Shown in pieces: positions 1 through 8,190 of a DNA stretch of 16,296 bases. Numbering within the stretch: position 1 is the stretch's first letter; each line of letters starts with the position of its first letter. Source of the stretch: Zygnema cylindricum (taxonomy: Eukaryota; Streptophyta; Zygnematophyceae; Zygnematales; Zygnemataceae); NCBI GenBank assembly GCA_037447655.1, contig JBBHKE010002757.1:1-16296 (forward strand), in the 5' to 3' direction. The notes under the pieces were generated by a model, which searched no databases, had not been told where the DNA came from, and worked only from the letters and a program-made list of their open reading frames with translations. Made by a program: the position numbers and the translations under genes.

Positions 1-181
1 GAATACTCATTGCGTCGTCTACTACAGTAGTGACAACTGTCTCATCTTGAGCCCATAGTCTATCGTCCATCACATTGACTCCTCCTCCTCCTTCACTAAA
101 GAGAATAGAAGCGAAAATCACAACGAGCACGTTACAAACCAGAACACCACAGCAAATGCCTTCTCCCAAGCTGATAGCCAT
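1..181 (-). CDS. 5' end of an unrecognised gene with an N-terminal hydrophobic segment (partial)
   Basis: Reading leftward from an ATG at 181-179, the frame stays open for 60 codons and leaves the window. The protein starts MAISLGEGICCG. Residues about 9-28 are strongly hydrophobic with a Cys-Cys pair, which fits a signal peptide or signal anchor. A run of four glycines and an acidic, Val-rich stretch (about residues 40-57) follow. I do not recognise the family. Support for a real gene is that the same start, coding frame and upstream sequence recur in inverted orientation at 14955. Differences between the copies in the first 12 codons are few (Ile3 versus Val3). The start was chosen because similarity continues through it and an ATG is kept in both copies. 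An intron or the rest of the gene may lie outside the window. Function unknown; no expression evidence is available here. Confidence 0.6.
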   Translation of the reverse strand, partial: MAISLGEGICCGVLVCNVLVVIFASILFSEGGGGVNVMDDRLWAQDETVVTTVVDDAMSI

Positions 182-340
182 TAGGTTTCCTTCTTTCCAG
201 AAATAAGGGCGGTTTGGATGGATATTAGCTTGTCAATTTAACGGATTACAGTGAGAAACTTGCGCAAATATTTGAAGAAACAGATGTTAAATTAGCCGAA
301 TGAAAGGAACGAATAGAGTTATACAATTGCTCAGAGTATA
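182..340 (-). promoter_or_regulatory. Upstream region of the left gene, conserved in the inverted copy
   Basis: This is the 5' flank of the minus-strand gene. It aligns with 14790-14954 read on the other strand, including a well-kept block at about 203-275 (the stretch with GGGCGGTTTGGATGG and ACGGATTACAGTGAG). Conservation here is as good as in the coding part, so it may hold 5' UTR or promoter sequence. No clear TATA box is visible at a convincing distance from the ATG. The regulatory role is inferred only from shared position and similarity. Confidence 0.4.
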
Positions 341-491
341 GCTACAAACTGTAAGAATTGTTGAACTTGAAAAACTTGAGCAAGTACTTGAAAAAACAGA
401 TGCCAGATTATCTTAATGAAAGAAACGAATAAAATCGGTACAGGTGCTCAGATTGTAGCCACAAACTATGAGTATTGCAGAAATTGCAGAA
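256..491. repeat. Two-copy tandem duplication of about 116 bp upstream of the left gene
   Basis: A unit beginning AAACTTG at 256 is repeated at 372. Both copies contain, in order, an ACTTG-rich start, a GAAA..AACAGATG block, an AATGAAAG.AACGAATA block and a TGCTCAGA.T.TAGC.ACAAACT block. The right-hand inverted copy of this upstream region shows only one unit (about 14795-14875), so the duplication arose in the left copy or was lost on the right. Confidence 0.6.
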
Positions 492-868
492 CTGATAAAC
501 TTCAAAATCTTGCAAGAAGAAATAAAGATGAAGACAAAAGTAAATCAAAAATCGAAAAAGGAGTTTAAAAATTTGCGTTGGTATAGGAATAACATCACTT
601 CGTAGATTAAAGAATTGAGTAAACCTAAAGAACTGTTTCTGCTGCCAACCAAAGTTGCAATAAATAGAAAGCGTAAAGCTGCAAGTTGGGAGGAAGATAG
701 AAAAGTTGCAGTAAGCGGAAAGCAAGACTGGCAACTGGCAAATGTCCGTTCGTAACATCAAACGTCCGTACACTGACCGGTAATTCTAGAAAAAGCGGTT
801 ACCGATCTAACGAAATTACGTCGCAAAAAAGCTAAACAAATCAGTTCAAAAGTAGGTGACCGTACGCC
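492..868. other. Upstream stretch without recognised features
   Basis: AT-rich DNA farther upstream of the left gene. A minus-strand open frame of 121 codons overlaps it, but its Phe/Leu/Cys-rich product looks like translated A/T-rich sequence. No similarity to the region upstream of the right-hand copy was found by eye. Nothing else is supported. Confidence 0.4.
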
Positions 869-926
869 CATACAATATGCCTATTGTATGCAAAACATAC
901 AATATGGCCTTAAGACCCATATTGTA
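869..926. repeat. Twin palindromes (four alternating copies of ATACAATATG)
   Basis: Two adjacent hairpins share the same arm word. The first is 869-890 (CATACAATA / TATTGTATG, 4-bp loop). The second is 898-926 (TACAATATGG / CCATATTGTA, 9-bp loop). The arm sequence therefore occurs four times in alternating orientation within 60 bp. Role unknown. Confidence 0.7.
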
Positions 927-1069
927 TTGGCCGCAAAATGAAATAAAATAGTAACAGTGTTTAGTTGCACATGGATCGATAGAGAATTAAACGTCATGAC
1001 TAAATTTGAAAAAAAAATAGGACAAATAAATCTTTTTCTGTGAGTTTTGAGCGACTTTTTATTTAAACC

Positions 1070-1256
1070 GTCAGATTTGGACGATCTGACGGTCGTTGAT
1101 GGAAGTAACGATCTAAGAAGATCACATGAAAAGCCCATAACACAACTTACGATAGGACTATCGTCAGATCCGAACGATCGGACGGTCGCTGATGAAAGTA
1201 GTGATCTAAGAAGATCACATGGAAAGCCCGTAACACACCTTACGCTAAAGGCGGCC
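1070..1256. repeat. Two-copy tandem repeat of about 95 bp
   Basis: Two consecutive units match closely: 1070-1163 and 1164-1256. Each contains TCAGAT..G.ACGATC.GACGGTCG, then GATCTAAGAAGATCACATG, then AAGCCC.TAACACA.CTTACG. Each unit also has internal near-palindromes (CCGTCAGAT..ATCTGACGG in the first). A 98-codon plus-strand frame (1047-1343) runs through both units and so contains a repeated peptide, but there is no sign that it is a gene. The style resembles repeats found in plant transposons; that is a general impression, not a match. Confidence 0.7.
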
Positions 1257-1798
1257 TACAAAAGGCCTACCAAAAAACGCCTACTTTTGAACTATGAAAC
1301 AAATGAGCTTTATCTTTGTCTGGCATTAGCTGGATTCGTTTAACATTGTCACCTCCTTGGTTTGCGAGTTAGACCGGTGTATCATGGTTACAGGCAAACA
1401 TTTCCAGCTAGAGGTAGGTAATACCGGTACATCTGAAAAGACCACGGTACGGCGACAAGACGGAAAACGTGACAACCGACAACGTGGTTAGTTCACATTA
1501 AAGCAGTGGACAGGCTGGGCGACCTTTCGCTCAATTTTGTCATTTTCTGCGACTTGCAAAAACCGTTTTGTAAAAGACAATCGTTTATCATCCCCACTGA
1601 TCATTTTGGTCCACTCAACAAAAAAAAAATCAGTTCCGTCGATGTAACTGGCCCAATTGACGTCTGTCACAAAGTAGAGACTTGCCGGAATTCAATCATA
1701 ATTTCTCAATCAGTTTAAACGTACAGTGTGTCAGACTGAGACCAAACGACAAAAGTACAGTTATCCGACTACGTAAACGGTTTGGGAACGGTTAACAG
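1257..1798. other. Unannotated intergenic stretch
   Basis: No supportable gene, RNA or repeat boundary is seen. Two overlapping short frames (1488-1670 minus, 1506-1718 plus) oppose each other and have no recognisable product. An A-rich run lies at 1620-1630. Confidence 0.4.
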
Positions 1799-2063
1799 TA
1801 CACCGTGAATCGGTATTGGCGTAATGGACGCTATTTAAGGTACCTTTTTTTTTTTAAAATTCTCAAATAGAATTATCCACACTATTTAAAAAAAATCCTA
1901 ATTCCTAATTAGCATAGATGTCTCATTCGTACGGATTTTGACATTTTTACGAAATTTCGTTATTTTTTTATAATTTTGAACCTTTCGTAAAATGCGTATA
2001 CTTTTCGTACGGATGATATGTACGGATATAATGTACGTAAATATTCAGATGAAGGGTTGAACG

Positions 2064-2404
2064 TACCCGTGAATCGCTATTAGAGCTAAACACTATTTTG
2101 GGTTCAAGGCCTAAACGCCAACAAAAAGTCAAAAACTAACGCTAATTTATAGACCTAACAGTAATTTGGATGTAGCTGCGATAGTCTTTGTTCACATGTT
2201 CGACGCTTGAACATGTGAGAACAGATTCCCGCGATTCTCCCTCGTCTTTATGATTGAGAATCAAATCTGAGTGTGCTTTTTCGTGGCGACGCACTCAATA
2301 TCCCGTGTCGACGCCGTTATCTGACACTTATTCTGTACGTCTATACAAAATAATGAGCAGTTTGCGTACGAACCGATTCATTCTTTATACTACACTATTT
2401 AAAT
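2064..2404. mobile_element. Possible T-family remnant inside H1 copy 1
   Basis: At 2064 the sequence TACCCGTGAATCGCTATTAG closely matches a T-family left end with its TA. A copy of the T-internal motif ACACTATTTAAA lies at 2393-2404. No matching right end was found before 2760, so this is a fragment at best and its right limit is arbitrary. Confidence 0.35.
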
Positions 2405-2696
2405 TTTTCAAAAGGCGAAAAAAAACAATTAACGCTAATTAAACAGTAACTTTAGTCTGTGTTCACATGTTCGACAGTTAAACATGTGAGAACAGGTTTT
2501 CGTGATTTTCCTTCGTCGTTATGACTTGGAATCAAATCTGAGTACGATTTTTCCGTGGCGACGCACTCAATTTCCTTTGTCGACGCTGTTACCTAACACT
2601 TATTTTGTACGCATGTTCAAAATAACGAATATTTTAGTACAAACAGAGGCAAATCGTACATTGCACTTTTTAAAATAAATTGAAATTAGAGTAGCT
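2138..2696. repeat. Two-unit tandem repeat (293 + 266 bp) inside H1 copy 1
   Basis: Units start with AACGCTAATT at 2138 and 2431; a third start at 2697 is cut short. Both full units contain the hairpin CACATGTTC..(G/A)AACATGTG (2193-2217 and 2464-2488), then GAATCAAATCTGAGT, then GTGGCGACGCACTCAAT and GTCGACGC. Divergence between the units is moderate, so the duplication is not recent. Confidence 0.85.
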
Positions 2697-3402
2697 AACG
2701 CTAATTAAAAAGTAATCATATTAACGTAAAATAAAAATAAGTTTGATTAAGTTGTAGTATTTTTTATTAAATGTTTTTATATTTTTTCTTTTACTATAAA
2801 GTCAAAGTCGGTCAACGCATTTTATAAATTTTTGTTTGTTTCATGCGCATATTCGTTATTTTTTGGGCGTTTCATGCGTGCGTTTTATGCGCATGAGACA
2901 TCTATGCTAATTAGAATAAACGGTTTCGTTGAAAATTTCCAAATTCTCGATTAGCGTAAATGACGGTAATTGTTCCTACACGCTAAAGAAACCTTTACGC
3001 GAATAACGATTCACGGTGTACTGCAATATGGACTCACACGCTATAAACAAGGTGACAGAGCATTTAGTATTGCATGGTGTGTCGGTTCACAAATGATCAA
3101 ATCGTGCGAGAAATCCGTGCGAAAATATAGAAGCAAACTTACGATAGATGTTTCATTCGTTAAAATTTCGAAAATTTTACGATTATGCGTTATTTTTTGG
3201 GTTTTTTTGAATTTTTCGTAAATTTCGTATAGTCTTCGTGTACGGACATATTGTACGGAATGTGCTTGTACGGAAGCATGGAAAGTACGGATGTGCGGTA
3301 TGTACGGATTCATTTTTTAAATATACTTTGGAGCATTGTTGTGGCTCATTATTTCGGTCACGAGGCACTGACGTCGCTGGTAAACTTTGTAGCATAGAGG
3401 TA

Positions 3403-4474
3403 CACCGCCAATCGCTATTAGCGTAGTGTACGCTACACCGCGAATCGTAATTAGAGTAAATTACTCTAATTCGGTCGCTCGAAATTTCGACTCTATCACA
3501 TCAAATAGAGTAAATGATTCTAACTTTTTCATTATGCTATTTAAGGTAAGGTTTAGTTAGCGTTTTTAATTCTAATGTATGTTCGTTTTAAATAGTGTGG
3601 AGTACGGACGACGTCCGACCGTGCAAAATTGTACTATTATAAGTAAAAAAGTACAAATAATGATTTAATACAGGCCATTATCATGTAACTGCGTTTTAAC
3701 AAACCACGTAGTGCAAACGTCACAGTGACGATAAACTGTACGTTTTGTCAGATTCTGTACGAATACCTTATCTACAGTAGAGGATATTAGCTTGCCAAAT
3801 TAGAGTACACCGCATAAATTAGAGTAAATTCCTTTTTGAAACAGTTCTATCACATAAATTAGAGTAAATTACTCTAATTCTTTTTTTCTCTTTTTTTACT
3901 CTAATTTTTTCATTACTCTAATTTTTTCATTACTCTAATTACGATGCGCGGTGTAATTCCGTCCCGCTTTTTTTTTATTTATTCTCAAACAGCGTAGTTT
4001 ATTCTATTTAATTCTTTACTCTATTTAGGGCTATTTTCCAAATACCGTACAAAATGAAAGTACGTTGTCTTTTAAATAGAGTGGTGTACGGTCAGTGTCA
4101 GACCGTACATAAATGTACCCTTTAAGTTATAAAGTACAATAAATTAAATTTAGTAACCGCCGACGCATGAGAATGTCCTTTCTAAAAAGGGAAAGTAACC
4201 AGGTCATAAAAAACCTCGTTCGCACATATTCGTCCGACAGCCGCTTTTCGACCATGTGAACGTACGATTTGTGCACGATTTGTCGGATTTTGTACCTATA
4301 TTAGTGTAAGCATGTTTGCGACCGACATTTCTTTTTTCAAAGATCCAAATTACCATAATTAAACAATTAGAATACATGTTTTTTTTCAAAATTTCCAAAT
4401 TCTTAATTAGCGTAAACCAAGGTAATTTTTCATACACGCTAAAGAAACATATACGCTAATAGCGATTGGCGGTG
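3403..4474 (+). mobile_element. T-A copy 1: 552-bp TA element, interrupted by T-B copy 1
   Basis: The ends are CACCGCCAATCGCTATTAGCG at 3403 and its complement at 4474, with TA at 3401-3402 and 4475-4476. Subtracting the nested T-B element plus its duplicated TA leaves 552 bp, exactly the length of the uninterrupted inverted copy at 5222-5773. It sits inside H1 copy 2. A minus-strand frame at 4204-4437 is shared with the other copy (see the finding). No transposase is present. Confidence 0.9.
3436..3953 (+). mobile_element. T-B copy 1: 518-bp TA element
   Basis: The ends are CACCGCGAATCGTAATTAGAG at 3436 and TCTAATTACGATGCGCGGTG ending 3953. TA is duplicated at 3434-3435 and 3954-3955. The empty site is visible in T-A copy 2, where GTACGCTAACTCCG (in the other orientation) is continuous, so TA is directly shown to be the duplicated target. 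The right end has tandem TTACTCTAATTTTTT runs. It contains the motif TTTAAATAGTGTGG at 3587-3600. It is non-coding. Confidence 0.9.
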
Positions 4475-4714
4475 TATCGATTAATGTTTCATTCTTTAAT
4501 TGTTCAAGATGTCCTACTGTATTCTATTCTGATTTAATTTTTATTTTTTTGTATATTCATTATATAATAAGTCAAAGTCGATCAACGCATTTTAAAAAAT
4601 GTGAAATTTTGAATAATGCGCATATGCGTTCATTTTCAAAATACTTTTCCGTGCGCATAGTACGAATGAAACATCTATGAAACTTACCATACGGTCCATA
4701 GTTTTTGATCAGTA

Positions 4715-5214
4715 CACCGCGAATCGTAATTAGAGTATATAACGTTAATTCGGTCGCCCTAAATTTCGTCTCTATCACGTTTAATGGAGTAAATGATTCT
4801 AAAATTTTCATTATACTATTTAAGTTAAGGTTTAATTAGCGTAAAAAACTATAATATAGGCTCGTTTTAAATAGTGTGCAGTACGGACGACGTTTGACCA
4901 TGCAAACTTGTACTTTTATAAGTAAAAAGGTACAAATAATGACTTAATACAGGTCATTATCATAAAACTACGTTTTAACAAACAACGTAGTGCAAACGTC
5001 ATAGTGACGATAAACTGTACGTTTTGTCATATTATGTACGAATACCTTATTTACAGTAGAGATATTAGCGTGCCAAATTAGAGTACTTCAATAAATTAGA
5101 GTAAAATTCCTTTTTGAAAAAGTTATATCACACAAACTAGAGTTCATAACTCTAATTATATTTTTCTCTTTTTTTACTCTAATTTTTTTTTTGCTCTAAT
5201 AACGATTCGCGGTG
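4715..5214 (+). mobile_element. T-B copy 2: 500-bp TA element
   Basis: The ends are CACCGCGAATCGTAATTAGAG (4715) and ACGATTCGCGGTG (to 5214), with TA on both sides (4713-4714, 5215-5216). The interior aligns along most of its length with T-B copy 1, including the TTTAAATAGTGTG motif (4866-4878), the block ending ACGTAGTGCAAACGTCA and the stretch ACTGTACGTTTTGTCA. Orientation is the same as copy 1. Only 5 bp separate it from T-A copy 2. Confidence 0.9.
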
Positions 5215-5221
5215 TACTGTA

Positions 5222-5773
5222 CACCGCCAATCGATATTAGCGTATAAGTTTTTTTAGCGTGTGTGAAAAGTTACCATGGTTTACGCTAATTAAGAAATTG
5301 GAAATTTTGAAAAAAAACATACATTCTAATTGTAATTATGCTAATTTGGATATTTGAAAAAAAAAATGTCGGTCGCAAACATGCTTACGCTAATATAGGT
5401 CACCGTACAATATCTGACAAATCGTACACAAATCCGACGTTCACAGAGTCGAAACGCCGATGTCGGACGAATATGTGCAAACGAGATTTTTTACGACTAA
5501 GTATTTTTCCCTTTTTAGAATGCACATTCTCATGCGTCCGCGGTTACTAAAACTAATTTATTGTATTTTTTAACTTAAAAAGGTACATTTATGTACGGTC
5601 TTACACTGACCATACACCACTCTATTTAAGATACAACGTGCTTTCGTTTTGTTCGGTACTTGGAAAATAACCCTAAATAGAGTAAAGAAAAAAATAGAAT
5701 AAACTACACTATTTGAGAATAAAAAAAAACGGGACGGAGTTAGCGTACACTACGTTAATAACGATTGGCGGTG
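5222..5773 (-). mobile_element. T-A copy 2: intact 552-bp TA element
   Basis: Ends CACCGCCAATCG (5222) and CGATTGGCGGTG (to 5773) with TA at 5220-5221 and 5774-5775. It is the uninterrupted counterpart of T-A copy 1, in the opposite orientation, about 87% identical by eye. The right-hand TA coincides with the first two bases of an H2-type hAT end, so it appears to have inserted at the very tip of that element. A plus-strand frame at 5338-5550 parallels the frame in copy 1. Confidence 0.9.
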
Positions 5774-6203
5774 TAGTGGTGTGTATCTAGGGACCCTTGC
5801 CGATATCGCTATGTACTTAAACTTGGGTACTCGATAATCAATGTACCACCTTGATATATCGAGAAGCAAGATGTTGCAAAGTTTTACCAATATATCGGCT
5901 CGATCTGCTAATAAATTAATACCGCGATATATTGAAGAGAAGTGGGATTTGCGTCCGCACCCCCCACCCCCCCACCGTGGCTCAACCTTAGCCGTCAGGG
6001 GAGAGGGAGGAGGGGGTGGTCTTTCGTACTACTTAATGAACAATATGTTTGTACTGAATGTACGGACACCCACCTCCCACAAGTTATATCACGATTATTT
6101 TTGTTGGTCTCAAAGATATATATCGAGCCCTCCGAGCGTTCGATATTTCTATATATCAAATATCGAATTAATCGCGATAAGTTTTATCGGCTACAAAACA
6201 CTA
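5774..6203. mobile_element. H2-type hAT relic, about 430 bp, with a C/G-tract
   Basis: The left end TAGTGGTGTGTATC and right end GGCTACAAAACACTA resemble the ends of the H2 element at 11969-13823. GGGTACTCGATAATC occurs near the left end of both. The interior is rich in GATATATCG-type words, as in the larger copy. No 8-bp duplication is evident: on the left the flank has been replaced by T-A copy 2, and the sequence beyond the T elements does not match the right flank. The boundaries therefore rest on terminal similarity alone. Confidence 0.55.
5960..6022. repeat. C-tract / G-tract inverted pair, potential G-quadruplexes
   Basis: Long C runs at 5960-5980 are followed by G runs at 5998-6022 on the same strand, so each strand carries clustered G runs and the two tracts can pair as an imperfect hairpin. 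This is unusual in such AT-rich DNA. Any structural role is inference. Confidence 0.5.
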
Positions 6204-6540
6204 ATTATTAGAGTTAATGCCACTAATATGGACGCAACTTTTTCTGGAGGAAAGTCTTAAAATAGTGTTAAAAACACTACTTAAAAGAATGAACTACAAT
6301 CTGCCAGATCTCTTTGCTCGAAATTAGTGACATATATTCTAACTTTGCATTCACACAAGTAAATTCTTAACAACAACAACGACGGGCATTAGAGTTTCAT
6401 GCCCTCTAATAAAAATATCGTACACATTCTCCATGGATGTTTCCATTGAATATTTAGGTCATTTTCAAATTGGGAATTCAATATTTATATCCGAGTGATA
6501 ATACTCCTGAATTGATTAGACTTCAATAATCTCCATGTTT
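6204..6540. other. Unannotated stretch with minor repeats
   Basis: It contains a short palindrome near 6263-6281 (TAGTGTT..AACACTA) and a small AAC run near 6368-6381. TTAGAGTT(A/T)..ATGCC is found at 6209 and again at 6389. No gene is supported. Confidence 0.4.
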
Positions 6541-6570
6541 TTTGTGTGTGTGTGTGTGTTTGTGTGTGTT
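6541..6570. repeat. (TG)n microsatellite
   Basis: Imperfect TG dinucleotide run of about 30 bp, broken by two TTT interruptions. Confidence 0.9.
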
Positions 6571-7010
6571 CCGTGAAGGTTAATGGATGGCAAAAGGAAC
6601 GTCAAAGAATATCCTACATAAAAAATATATATTTGCGTCGGTTTTGGTGGATTTGATTCCACCTGTTCGGAGGTACATGACATTTGTCAATAGTAAGGTT
6701 GTCATTGCAACTCTGAGACCTCCATAGGTCCTCATAATGGAAAGCTTGGAAGAAGCCTCTAGGATAACCTTGACCCCTTTGTAATTCAGCAAGAATAATT
6801 GCCACCCTGGCATACAAAAACTCTGACCACCTTCAACTCTATGAAGGCAAGACTCCCTTTAGTCGATAGCAAAAAGAATCTCTGAATTTGCTCCCTGAGC
6901 AGTAAGTTATGGAGGGTCAAAGTTGACCTTTTGTACAGAAGCTCTTTGGGAGAGAGGGTCTTATCTACCAAATTTTTCTAAAGTCCTATCTCTCTCTAAA
7001 ACTCTATCTA
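6571..7010. other. Unrecognised stretch, possibly decayed retrotransposon-derived
   Basis: The base composition is more balanced than in the neighbours and several short minus-strand frames overlap (6580-6813, 6614-6817, 6786-6971), none with a recognisable domain. Wording such as AATGGAAAGCTTGG and GTCAAAGTTGACC is of a kind seen in plant LTR-retrotransposon non-coding sequence, which is only an impression. No LTR ends or target duplications were found. Confidence 0.25.
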
Positions 7011-7460
7011 CTGATGTACGACACCAATCATATTATACTGTTGTACACAAAAGTACAGTTGTCGGTGTACTTTCTATACAAATATTGTACGACATAGCCT
7101 AAATGTCGACACATGTCATATCCGGATTCGGTCCCGTAATCCCTGGAGATGTCGCAATCCAATGTAATTGTGCCACGTGTCATCCGATGTGGCGATGACC
7201 ACAAACCGCCGAGATTCTCTTCCGCGATCTCGGCATTCTTCCCGGCCGTCCGATTGAATGCAGATTTCAATCGTATTTGTCATAAATACTTGCGCGGTAT
7301 TTATTTTGTTAAAGAAACATATGCGCAGTACTCGTTTCTTATCCGTACCGTAATCCGTACTTTTACATAACTGGGTCTATGTATCCCGTAAACAGTTGCC
7401 GTTAAACGAATTATCCTACGTGATAACATTTAAATAACTAACAAACCCTAAAGCATGTAA
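7011..7460. other. Unannotated stretch
   Basis: No supportable gene. It includes an imperfect inverted stretch near 7197-7250 (GCCGAGAT..ATCTCGGC at 7208-7235) and a CCACGTGTCA word at 7172. Opposing short frames (7028-7270 minus, 7149-7370 plus) have no recognisable product. Confidence 0.35.
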
Positions 7461-7464
7461 CTCT

Positions 7465-7545
7465 AGTCCTAGACTTAATGGATAAGTCTACCAGCTACCA
7501 GCGGCTTTAACGGACGGCAGGTACGAAGATCAAATCCTGGATCCG
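7465..7545 (+). repeat. tRNA-like SINE relic
   Basis: AGACTTAATGGATAAGTCT (7471-7489) folds as a D-arm-like hairpin and resembles an RNA polymerase III A box. GATCAAATCC (about 7529-7538) matches 8 of 10 positions of the B box GGTTCGAATCC core, at a tRNA-like distance. The sequence does not fold as a full functional tRNA, so a tRNA-derived SINE head or pseudogene is the better reading. No poly-A tail or flanking duplication was identified. Confidence 0.4.
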
Positions 7546-7591
7546 ACATCTCCCCTTTTAGTAAATAAACTACCTAACTGTAAATCAACTA

Positions 7592-8078
7592 CAGCGTGAA
7601 TCGCTATTAGCGTAATAAAAAATATACCGTAATGAAACAATTAGCGTACTTTACGATAAATTGTGTTTTTTCGGGTACACCATGATACTAATTTATCATG
7701 TACTCTAATTTTTAAACTGCTTTGTAAAAAATTTCGGCACATAATATGTCCTCACTAAAACATGTAGATGTATGAAATTGTTCAAATCGTACGTCGTCGC
7801 GTTTTTTTGACATCTGCGTATGCTGGAAAATATTTACGCAATTATGTATTATTATATTTTTTGTACTTTTGAGTTTAAAAAGGTACGGAATAGTACAGAT
7901 ATGGTAGTCCGTACACCACACTATTTAAAAGTACCATATATTACAGTTATCAACCGTATTGAGCAGGGTACCTCAAATAAGGTGCAAAAACATTTCGTAC
8001 TTTATTATATTTGAGAATTTGCCCCAAAAAAAGGGGTACCCTAATTAGCGTCATGTACGCTAATAGCGATTCACGGTG
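7592..8078. mobile_element. T-C: 487-bp TA element
   Basis: Ends CAGCGTGAATCGCTATTAGCG (7592; fourth base G where the family has C) and CGCTAATAGCGATTCACGGTG (to 8078), with TA at 7590-7591 and 8079-8080. It carries the family motif CCACACTATTTAAA at 7916-7929. Internal sequence differs from T-A and T-B apart from that motif and the GTAC-rich style, so it is a third size class. Short opposing frames inside it are not convincing genes. Confidence 0.85.
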
Positions 8079-8120
8079 TAGTCTATTTCACGTAAACCTC
8101 TGGATAGCATAGGTAGCTAT

Positions 8121-8190
8121 GGCTCTAGCTTCCTCTCCAACTTCTCAGTGACTGCAACAAGTGTGGGAGTTGGAGAGAGAAGTTAGAGGC
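8121..8190. repeat. Short foldback hairpin
   Basis: CTCTAGCTTCCTCTCCAACT on the left pairs with AGTTGGAGAGAGAAGTTAGAG on the right across a loop of about 16-20 nt, with one bulge and a few mismatches. The arm length and pyrimidine/purine bias resemble a small foldback element or a microRNA-like precursor; the sequence alone cannot decide which. Confidence 0.6.

Larger units (their letters stand above)
1913..2906. mobile_element. H1 copy 1: non-autonomous hAT-type element, 994 bp
   Basis: Terminal inverted repeats of 14 bp (CATAGATGTCTCAT) bound the element. A perfect 8-bp direct duplication, CTAATTAG, flanks it at 1905-1912 and 2907-2914. The intact T-small copy at 14212-14427 shows the empty site with a single CTAATTAG, which proves the insertion. 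Eight-base duplications are the hallmark of hAT transposons. No transposase ORF is present. The interior holds a two-unit tandem repeat (2138-2696) and a T-type end at 2066, so it seems to have taken up other sequence. The right end shares a block near 2800-2826 (AAGTCAAAGTCGGTCAACGC) with the second H1 copy. Confidence 0.9.
1801..3018 (+). mobile_element. T-small copy 1: 216-bp TA-flanked MITE interrupted by a hAT element
   Basis: The left end is at 1801 (CACCGTGAATCGGTATTGG) and the right end at 3018 (CGATTCACGGTG), with TA on each side (1799-1800, 3019-3020). The element is split by the H1 element at 1913-2906. Removing that insertion and one 8-bp target copy leaves 216 bp, exactly the length of the intact second copy at 14212-14427, to which both halves match closely. 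It is non-coding. TA duplication is typical of Tc1/mariner-type MITEs such as Stowaway and Emigrant, but these ends are not the Stowaway CTCCCTCC type, so the superfamily assignment is an inference. Confidence 0.9.
3143..4679. mobile_element. H1 copy 2: hAT-type element, interrupted by T elements
   Basis: The ends ATAGATGTTTCATTCG (left, from 3144) and its complement (right, to 4678) are the same type as H1 copy 1; the first base is G where the family has C. A perfect 8-bp duplication AAACTTAC flanks it at 3135-3142 and 4680-4687. Net of the T insertion it is about 463 bp. The right arm shares AAGTCAAAGTCG.TCAACGCATTTTA (about 4570-4595) with copy 1. It is non-coding. Confidence 0.9.

Noticed and set aside
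408-773. 121-codon minus-strand frame upstream of the left gene
   Set aside because: Phe/Leu/Tyr/Cys-rich product typical of translated A/T-rich DNA; it crosses the tandem duplication and has no counterpart in the right-hand copy.
1047-1343. 98-codon frame with a repeated peptide
   Set aside because: The peptide repeat is a by-product of the two-unit DNA tandem repeat; no domain, no sign of coding constraint.
1798-3022. T-family ends extended to CAGTACACCG..CGGTGTACTG
   Set aside because: T-B copy 1 has a demonstrable empty site in which only TA is duplicated, and T-A1, T-B1 and T-C lack the outer CAG/CTG.
5841-6260. 139-codon plus-strand frame
   Set aside because: It runs through the C- and G-tracts of a hAT relic, producing proline and glycine runs; overlapping frame 5942-6211 is equally open.
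7465-7545. A functional tRNA gene
   Set aside because: No convincing acceptor or anticodon stem; only the A-box and B-box-like words fit, so it is listed as a SINE-like relic.
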